This document shows positions 59,049 to 64,000 of a stretch of 64,000 nt of DNA, in pieces. Source of the DNA: Lachnospiraceae bacterium (lineage in GTDB: Bacteria > Bacillota > Clostridia > Lachnospirales > Lachnospiraceae); NCBI GenBank assembly GCA_017614155.1, contig JAGACK010000050.1:1-64000 (forward strand). The letters run 5' to 3'. A program made the position numbers and the translations under genes. The stretch's first letter is position 1. Each line of letters begins with the position of its first letter. The notes under the pieces were generated by a model. It was given only the letters and a program-made list of their open reading frames with translations. It did not search any database and was not told the DNA's origin.

Positions 59049-61064
59049 ATGATAAGGAAAGAAAATAAAATCGTCTTCCTGGCGGCAGGGCTGCTGCTTG
59101 CTCTTCAGGCTGTTTTTCTGATATATACGAACCTGTTCTGTATTCCCGAGACAATGGATAATGATGTGGCAAAGCTTTTTATCCATGCCATCGAGATCTG
59201 GAACAGAAAGACTGTATTTCTCCCGGCCTGGCACAACCAGACAACGCTGGAGATAGACTGTCCGCTGCTTTTGGCGTGCATCATCTACGGGGTGTGCGGG
59301 AATATCTGTATCTCCTTCGGAATCGCGAACATAATGATCGCAATTTTTACGATGTTCATCGTTTATCTGATCATGAAGCAGAAAGATGTTTCACTTCCGG
59401 TGATCGTCTTTACCTGCACTCTGATGATCATCCCTTATTCCTTCGGGCAGCTCCTGTCCTATAACATGACTTATTTTGCAGGGGGACAGTATGCGGTAAA
59501 GATCCTGGTGCCTTTATTATTGCTGTACCTTTTGAATGCGGATAATAAAAACAGGCCGCTATGGTTTGTTCTTGCAGCCGTGTGCTGTTTTCTGAATCTT
59601 GTATGCGGAGTATCCGGCGGGCCGTATACTTTTCTTTCCGGTTCGCTTCCGGTAATGACGGGCTGTTTTTTTGCATGGCTTTGCGGAAAAGAAAAAAAGC
59701 CTGTATTAATCAGCAGGAATACGATCCTTTGTGCGGCAGTGACGATCCTGTCGGGAATGGGCGTCATCATCTCGCATCTTAAAAATGTCGGAACCTCTTC
59801 AATGTCCATGAACCTGATAACATTCGATCAGGTGACGGATTCATTTTTTGAGATCTTCAGAAGCTATTTTGAATATCTTGGCAGCTTCCCGTATGACCGG
59901 ATCCCCGTGATATCAATGCAGGGGATCATGCATACCTTCAGGGGAGTATGGGCTCTGCTTTTGATGGCGGGAGTGATCTTTTATTTAAGAAAAGTTTTCT
60001 CCGGGGCTTTTGATGAAGAGCGCACGGCAGATGTACAGGGAACGGAAGCCGGTCTCATCTTCGTGGTCCTGTTTAACTTCATAATACTCTGGTTTACCGG
60101 AGCGGGGACACAGCCGAGGTATCTTGCAGTGACAGTGGCTGTGCTTATCATTCTTGAGGGACTGTTCGCAGATTGGCTTATCCGTAAAGACGCAGCCCGG
60201 ACACGCCGTCCGGTCCGGTTTTTGTTCGCCGCTGTTTTTATTATGCTGATCCTGATATGCGCTCTGTCTGATATCGATGTCATCAAAGGAAACTGTTTCC
60301 CGGCGCAGAAAACGGAGAATGAAAAGATCAGAGGGCTCATCGGGGAACTTGGAGGCTATGAAGAGAAACAGGTGATCTTTCTGGATGATACGAGCACGGC
60401 GGAGATTGCAAGGCTCATGGACTACGGGAGCAAAAAGACATATCTGGCATACAACACCACGGAGGACAGCTTCAATTACAGGGGTGTCATAGTTAATGAT
60501 TATTATATGGATATAACGGATGCGTCAAATCTTGAGGATGAGCATATCCTTGTTGTGAATGAGGATATCGCGCAGATCGGACAGCTTCCGGAATACATGG
60601 CAGATCTTTATGAGGAAGCGGGAGAATATGGGAATTTCAGGATATACCGCGCAAAAAAGAGCCTGATGGATGGCGTGTCCGGGATCTCATATAATGATCA
60701 TGCCATAGATTACTGTTTCACTGACGGTTATGAGATAAAAAGCGGAGAGATCGACAAGGACGGGCGGCTTGCTGCCACAGGTGACGGCGGTCAGGTGATC
60801 GCAAGTCCGCTGCTGGGTGAAAGAAGGGGAACGCTGGATCTGACTGTTTATTTTGACGCAAAGGGGGACGAAGAAACAGCAGGCAGGATAGAAGTATGGG
60901 ATATCTATTCTCATGAAATGACAGCAACGGCTGATCTTTTCGCGGACGAATCAAAGGCAGAGATCAGGGGGCTCCCGCTTGACGGCAGGAATTTGGCTGT
61001 TTCGGTAGTCCTGAATGAAGGCAGTGAAGCGGACATAGAAAAGTTCGAGTACTTTGTGAGATAA
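59049..61064 (+). CDS. GT-C-like polytopic membrane protein
   Basis: This 671-residue protein has about 11 TM helices (residues 1-420) and a soluble C-terminal domain that ends in a beta-rich segment. The first extracellular loop has CIPETMDNDVAKLFIHAIEI and AWHNQTTLEID, with acidic residues placed as in the GT-C glycosyltransferase fold. It may transfer a sugar from a lipid carrier to a surface polymer; substrate and activity are unproven. AAGGAA lies before ATG 59049; the upstream frame from 59013 overlaps the previous stop. Confidence 0.65.
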   Translation: MIRKENKIVFLAAGLLLALQAVFLIYTNLFCIPETMDNDVAKLFIHAIEIWNRKTVFLPAWHNQTTLEIDCPLLLACIIYGVCGNICISFGIANIMIAIFTMFIVYLIMKQKDVSLPVIVFTCTLMIIPYSFGQLLSYNMTYFAGGQYAVKILVPLLLLYLLNADNKNRPLWFVLAAVCCFLNLVCGVSGGPYTFLSGSLPVMTGCFFAWLCGKEKKPVLISRNTILCAAVTILSGMGVIISHLKNVGTSSMSMNLITFDQVTDSFFEIFRSYFEYLGSFPYDRIPVISMQGIMHTFRGVWALLLMAGVIFYLRKVFSGAFDEERTADVQGTEAGLIFVVLFNFIILWFTGAGTQPRYLAVTVAVLIILEGLFADWLIRKDAARTRRPVRFLFAAVFIMLILICALSDIDVIKGNCFPAQKTENEKIRGLIGELGGYEEKQVIFLDDTSTAEIARLMDYGSKKTYLAYNTTEDSFNYRGVIVNDYYMDITDASNLEDEHILVVNEDIAQIGQLPEYMADLYEEAGEYGNFRIYRAKKSLMDGVSGISYNDHAIDYCFTDGYEIKSGEIDKDGRLAATGDGGQVIASPLLGERRGTLDLTVYFDAKGDEETAGRIEVWDIYSHEMTATADLFADESKAEIRGLPLDGRNLAVSVVLNEGSEADIEKFEYFVR

Positions 61065-61066
61065 AG

Positions 61067-61092
61067 CTGATAAAAATATGTATCTTTATCAG
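61067..61092 (+). terminator. Hairpin after the GT-C-like gene
   Basis: CTGATAAA (61067-61074) pairs with TTTATCAG (61085-61092). The tail AATTC is not T-rich, so termination would be weak. Confidence 0.35.
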
Positions 61093-61101
61093 AATTCAGC
61101 C

Positions 61102-61130
61102 TTGCATTTGGATAGATCATGTGTTACTAT
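61102..61130 (+). promoter_or_regulatory. Promoter of rpmE
   Basis: TTGCAT at 61102-61107 and TACTAT at 61125-61130 are spaced by 17 bp, about 110 bp before the rpmE start. The leader of about 105 bases could hold an L31 autoregulatory structure; none is clear by eye. Confidence 0.45.
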
Positions 61131-61241
61131 TTTATGGCTGTCGCGGTAATGAGGTTTATGGCCGTTTCGCGTCAGAAGGATACAGGAAGTCTATGAATGG
61201 CTGCGGGTCAGAAATCTACAGCCGCTGTAAAGGAGAAGATC

Positions 61242-61445
61242 ATGAGAGAAGGAATTCATCCTGAGTATTTTCAGGCAAAGGTGACATGCAACTGCGGAAA
61301 TACCTTTACCATCGGCTCCACAAAGAAGGAGATCAAGGTCGAGGTTTGTTCGAAGTGCCATCAGTTCTATACGGGACAGCAGAAGGCTGCACGTGCTGAC
61401 GGACGTATCGAGAAGTTCAACAGGAAGTACGCAGCAGCAAAGTAG
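61242..61445 (+). CDS. rpmE: 50S ribosomal protein L31 (zinc-binding form)
   Basis: This 67-residue protein begins [20 protein letters not shown] with C-x-C and, further on, [12 protein letters not shown] with C-x-x-C, the zinc-binding C+ form of L31. The full name is large ribosomal subunit protein bL31. AAAGGAG selects ATG 61242 over the longer frame at 61197. The C-terminus is the usual [14 protein letters not shown]. It is followed by a terminator. Confidence 0.97.
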   Translation: MREGIHPEYFQAKVTCNCGNTFTIGSTKKEIKVEVCSKCHQFYTGQQKAARADGRIEKFNRKYAAAK

Positions 61446-61454
61446 CATTGTAAT

Positions 61455-61491
61455 AAGAACCGTCGGGACACTGGTCCTTGACGGTTCTTTT
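61455..61491 (+). terminator. Rho-independent terminator of rpmE
   Basis: AAGAACCGTC (61455-61464) pairs with GACGGTTCTT (61480-61489), followed by TTTCTGTC. Confidence 0.85.
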
Positions 61492-61542
61492 CTGTCTACA
61501 GAAGTTTACATAAATTTGAGTTTAAAGATGTTCTTTGACTCG

Positions 61543-61740
61543 TTCGCGCATCAGTATATATGTTTTGTTCACGGCTCATCCAGTTCTAAGCTCACCGTTC
61601 GCCTGATAGACAAAATTTTGGAGGCCCCGTTCTGCGCGAAAAAGCATGCGCAGCCGGCGTACTCCAAAATTTATCAGTCTCCGGTTCACTAAGAACTGAT
61701 GGCTTATTGTTCACAAAACATATATACTGATGCCGCGAAA
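61543..61740. mobile_element. Palindromic MITE-like element (about 195 bp)
   Basis: A perfect 21-bp inverted repeat is formed by GCATCAGTATATATGTTTTG plus T at 61548-61568 and its complement at 61713-61733. It extends outward by TTCGCG on both sides with one extra base. The interior is also palindromic with mismatches (CAGTTCT, CTGATA and AAATTTTGGAG mirrored on both arms). There is no ORF. It ends 26 bp before the DUF1385 start, between the rpmE terminator and the next gene. Confidence 0.75.
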
Positions 61741-61765
61741 TACCATGACAAAACAGGAGAATAAT

Positions 61766-62881
61766 ATGTCTAAAAATGAAAAGATGCAGGGAAAGGCATG
61801 CAATATATCGGGTGTGAAGTATTCCGGGATCGGCGGACAGGCTGTGATGGAAGGCGTGATGATGAAGAACGAGGATCATTACGCTGTTGCCGTCAGGAAG
61901 AGCGACGGGGAGATCACGGTCAAAAAAGAAGAGTACAAGGGGCTGCTCGGGAATAAGGCGCTCTCAAAGATTCCTATTATCAGGGGTGTATTTGCTTTTG
62001 TGGATTCACTGGTGCTCGGCATGTCGGCGCTCAATTTTTCTTCTGATATATATATGGAAGAGGAAGAAAATGGAAATCCGGATAAGCAGCCGGAAAATGA
62101 AGCAAAGGATGATGCGCCCAAACAGCCGGAGAATGAAAACGGTGAAAAAAAGAAATCTGTCTCGGAGGGCATCATCTCCACGCTGATCACGATCGTTGCC
62201 GTGGTCCTGGCGGTGGGACTTTTCATGATCCTTCCTTATTATATATCCATGCTTTTCAAAAAGTTCGTGACTAACCCCATACTCCTTTCGCTCATAGAAG
62301 GCGTGATAAGGCTGGTTATCTTTGTGCTCTACATAAAGCTGATCTCTCTCATGAATGATATCAAAAGAGTCTTCATGTACCACGGAGCAGAGCACAAGTG
62401 CATCAACTGCATCGAATCGGGCATGGAGCTTACTGTCGAAAATGTCAGGAAGTCCTCGAGAGAGCACAGGCGCTGCGGGACAAGCTTCCTGCTGTATGTG
62501 ATGGTGGTCTCGATAGTTTTCTTTGCCTTTATACAGACACCTGAAAAATGGATGAGGGTAGTACTGAGGATCGCACTTGTTCCAGTGATAGCGGGGGTTG
62601 CCTATGAATTCATCAGGGCAGCGGGGAGGAGCACTTCTCCCATAATAAGGGCCTTCAGCGCTCCGGGACTGTGGATGCAAAAGCTGACGACCTATGAACC
62701 CGATGACGGGATGATCGAGGTCGGGATCAGATCCGTGGAGGAGGTCTTTGACTGGAGGAAGTATCTGACGGAAAACTTCGGACTTTCATTTGAGGGCAGA
62801 CCGGAAAACGGGACTGAAAGCGCGGAAACCGAAAACGATCAGGCATCAGAACCTGCAAACGATACTGGAGCTGGGAAGTGA
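61766..62881 (+). CDS. DUF1385 membrane protein (YqhQ-like)
   Basis: This 371-residue protein has GIGGQAVMEGVMMKNEDHYA at the N-terminus, a polar linker rich in Glu/Pro/Asn (residues about 90-135), and at least four TM helices. It also has FMYHGAEHKCINCIESG and REHRRCGTSFLLY, the family's His/Cys motifs. Function is unknown; the gene is nearly always found before prmC and prfA in Firmicutes, as here. CAGGAG precedes ATG 61766. The stop overlaps the prmC start in GTGA. Confidence 0.92.
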   Translation: MSKNEKMQGKACNISGVKYSGIGGQAVMEGVMMKNEDHYAVAVRKSDGEITVKKEEYKGLLGNKALSKIPIIRGVFAFVDSLVLGMSALNFSSDIYMEEEENGNPDKQPENEAKDDAPKQPENENGEKKKSVSEGIISTLITIVAVVLAVGLFMILPYYISMLFKKFVTNPILLSLIEGVIRLVIFVLYIKLISLMNDIKRVFMYHGAEHKCINCIESGMELTVENVRKSSREHRRCGTSFLLYVMVVSIVFFAFIQTPEKWMRVVLRIALVPVIAGVAYEFIRAAGRSTSPIIRAFSAPGLWMQKLTTYEPDDGMIEVGIRSVEEVFDWRKYLTENFGLSFEGRPENGTESAETENDQASEPANDTGAGK

Positions 62882-63708
62882 AGACAGGGGAGCTCCTGCG
62901 CTGGGGGATGAAAACCCTGGAGGAATCAGGGATCGCTGATCACAGAACGGATGCAAACCTTCTGATGGAGCATGTTCTTGATAAAGACAGGACATTTCTG
63001 ATGGCGTACCCGGATGCGGATGTGACGGAAGATAATGAGAGGGCCTACCGCGCTTTTATTATGGAAAGATCCCGGAGGATACCGCTGCAGCATATCACGG
63101 GAACGGTCTGGTTCATGGGGCTTGAGTTTGCAGTGAACCCGGATGTGCTGATCCCGCGTTTTGATACGGAGTTTGTGACGGAGGAAGTACTGAAGGAAGT
63201 ATATGACGGCGACAGGGTGCTGGATCTTTGCACCGGCTCGGGATGCATCCTGATATCCGTAATGAGCTACAAAAATCACATAGAAGGAGTCGGGACCGAC
63301 ATTTCCGAAAAAGCATTGAAGGTTGCGGCAGAGAATGCTGAAAGACTCGGGAAAGAACCGGTCTTATTATGCTCCGACATGTTTGAAAAGGTTGATGGGG
63401 TCTTTGACTGCATAGTGTCAAATCCGCCATACATCAGGAGCGCCGACATAGAAGGACTTGAATGCGAGGTGAAGGATCATGAGCCGAGGGGGGCTCTTGA
63501 CGGAGGAGAGGACGGGCTTGACTTTTACCGCATCATAGCGGATGAGGCGTCCGGATATCTGAAAAAGGAAGGCAGGATAGTCTGCGAGATCGGATATGAT
63601 CAGGGCGAAGACATCAAAAGGCTGTTTGAGGATAAGGGTTACCGGGATGTCCGCATAATAAAGGATTATTCCGGAAACGAAAGGGTGATGAAATGTTTGA
63701 ACAGGTAG
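62878..63708 (+). CDS. prmC: Release factor glutamine methyltransferase
   Basis: This 276-residue protein starts at GTG 62878, overlapping the DUF1385 stop. It has the N-terminal PrmC helical domain, AdoMet motif VLDLCTGSGCILIS, and the substrate motif SNPPYI (about residue 180) that binds Gln of release factors. It methylates the GGQ glutamine of RF1 and RF2. The 3' end overlaps prfA by 16 bp, so enzyme and substrate are translated from one message. Confidence 0.96.
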   Translation: MKTGELLRWGMKTLEESGIADHRTDANLLMEHVLDKDRTFLMAYPDADVTEDNERAYRAFIMERSRRIPLQHITGTVWFMGLEFAVNPDVLIPRFDTEFVTEEVLKEVYDGDRVLDLCTGSGCILISVMSYKNHIEGVGTDISEKALKVAAENAERLGKEPVLLCSDMFEKVDGVFDCIVSNPPYIRSADIEGLECEVKDHEPRGALDGGEDGLDFYRIIADEASGYLKKEGRIVCEIGYDQGEDIKRLFEDKGYRDVRIIKDYSGNERVMKCLNR

Positions 63709-64000
63709 AGGATATCGAAAGAAAATATGAAGAGCTGCTGCGAATGGCATCCGATCCGTCGGTTGCGGGAGACGGGCAGAGATATATGAAGCTCATGAAG
63801 GAGCAGGCAGAGCTGGCCCCTGTTGTTTCGGCTTACAGGGAATACAGGGATAATCAGAAAAGCATCGATGAGGCCATGGAGATAATAAACGAGGAAAGCG
63901 ATGAGGAGATGAAGGCGCTTGCAAGGGAGGAGCTTTCCGAGGCAAAAAGCAGGTCGGGCGAGCTTGAAAACAGACTGAAGATCCTGCTGCTTCCCAGGGA
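63693..64000 (+). CDS. prfA: Peptide chain release factor 1 (N-terminal part, cut by window end)
   Basis: ATG 63693 opens FEQVEDIERKYEELLRMASD and the coiled N-terminal domain continues to the end of the window (102 codons). The GGQ region lies beyond. AAAGGGTGATG precedes the start within prmC. Identity rests on N-terminal similarity and the gene order with prmC. Confidence 0.9.
   Translation, partial: MFEQVEDIERKYEELLRMASDPSVAGDGQRYMKLMKEQAELAPVVSAYREYRDNQKSIDEAMEIINEESDEEMKALAREELSEAKSRSGELENRLKILLLPR

Overview
The window reads as a chromosomal segment of a low-to-mid GC Gram-positive anaerobe, most likely a Lachnospiraceae (Butyrivibrio or Pseudobutyrivibrio-like gut or rumen Clostridia). 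The reasons are AGGAGG-type ribosome binding sites, the rpmE - DUF1385 - prmC - prfA order at the right end, a four-subunit ferredoxin-dependent 2-oxoacid oxidoreductase, GT-C and YidC-sulfatase membrane proteins, and many large hybrid histidine kinases. The taxon is an inference from gene content, not a match to a known genome.

1-5.5 kb is accessory DNA. It holds the tail of a repeat-bearing (probably Rpn-family) protein, a decayed gene, an archaeal-type ATPase with a DUF234 nuclease-like domain, a deleted and frameshifted paralogue of that ATPase, a beta-class DNA methyltransferase and a WYL regulator. 5.5-13.5 kb is mostly core: a DUF4153 membrane protein divergent from a YidC-like/sulfatase fusion, a DHH phosphoesterase and a copper ATPase with metal-binding domains at both ends. 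13.5-14.8 kb is gene-poor and repeat-rich (a dispersed GTTATGTAAAC motif and a 39-41 bp tandem repeat). cobS, mazG and a rhomboid protease follow.

16.8-22.6 kb is the most unusual part. It is a compact block of two apparent operons encoding four proteins I do not recognise, a soluble VirD4/TraG-like ATPase and a ClpP-like protease with an intact catalytic triad. There is no relaxase, VirB4 or Clp ATPase. Three copies of a palindrome TTCGTA-N5-TACGAA occur only here, at the head of each transcription unit, and a candidate structured RNA precedes the first gene. I regard this as the best candidate for an undescribed system.

22.7-28 kb carries porGDAB, a degenerate CbiE/CbiT-like protein and a zinc-ribbon membrane protein. 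27.9-35.3 kb (minus strand) is a three-gene signalling operon: a hybrid kinase, a kinase-receiver-DegV-HPt protein and a 7TM receptor with a degenerate GGDEF domain. A 1925-residue repeat-rich secreted protein (minus) is divergent from a secreted subtilisin-like protease (plus). 45-49.7 kb has an XRE-DUF5680 regulator, a small protein with a double-glycine leader, a frameshifted aspartyl protease gene, RtcB with an elaborate leader, a DUF1902 protein, tRNA-Met, and beside the tRNA a stretch built from pieces of it.

49.8-64 kb contains a UreI-like channel, a FIST-domain hybrid kinase, a HAD phosphatase, an SbcD/SbcC-like (YhaO/YhaN) pair, a Lys/Glu-repeat membrane protein, a GT-C-like protein and rpmE. 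A palindromic MITE-like element then lies directly upstream of DUF1385, followed by prmC and the start of prfA.
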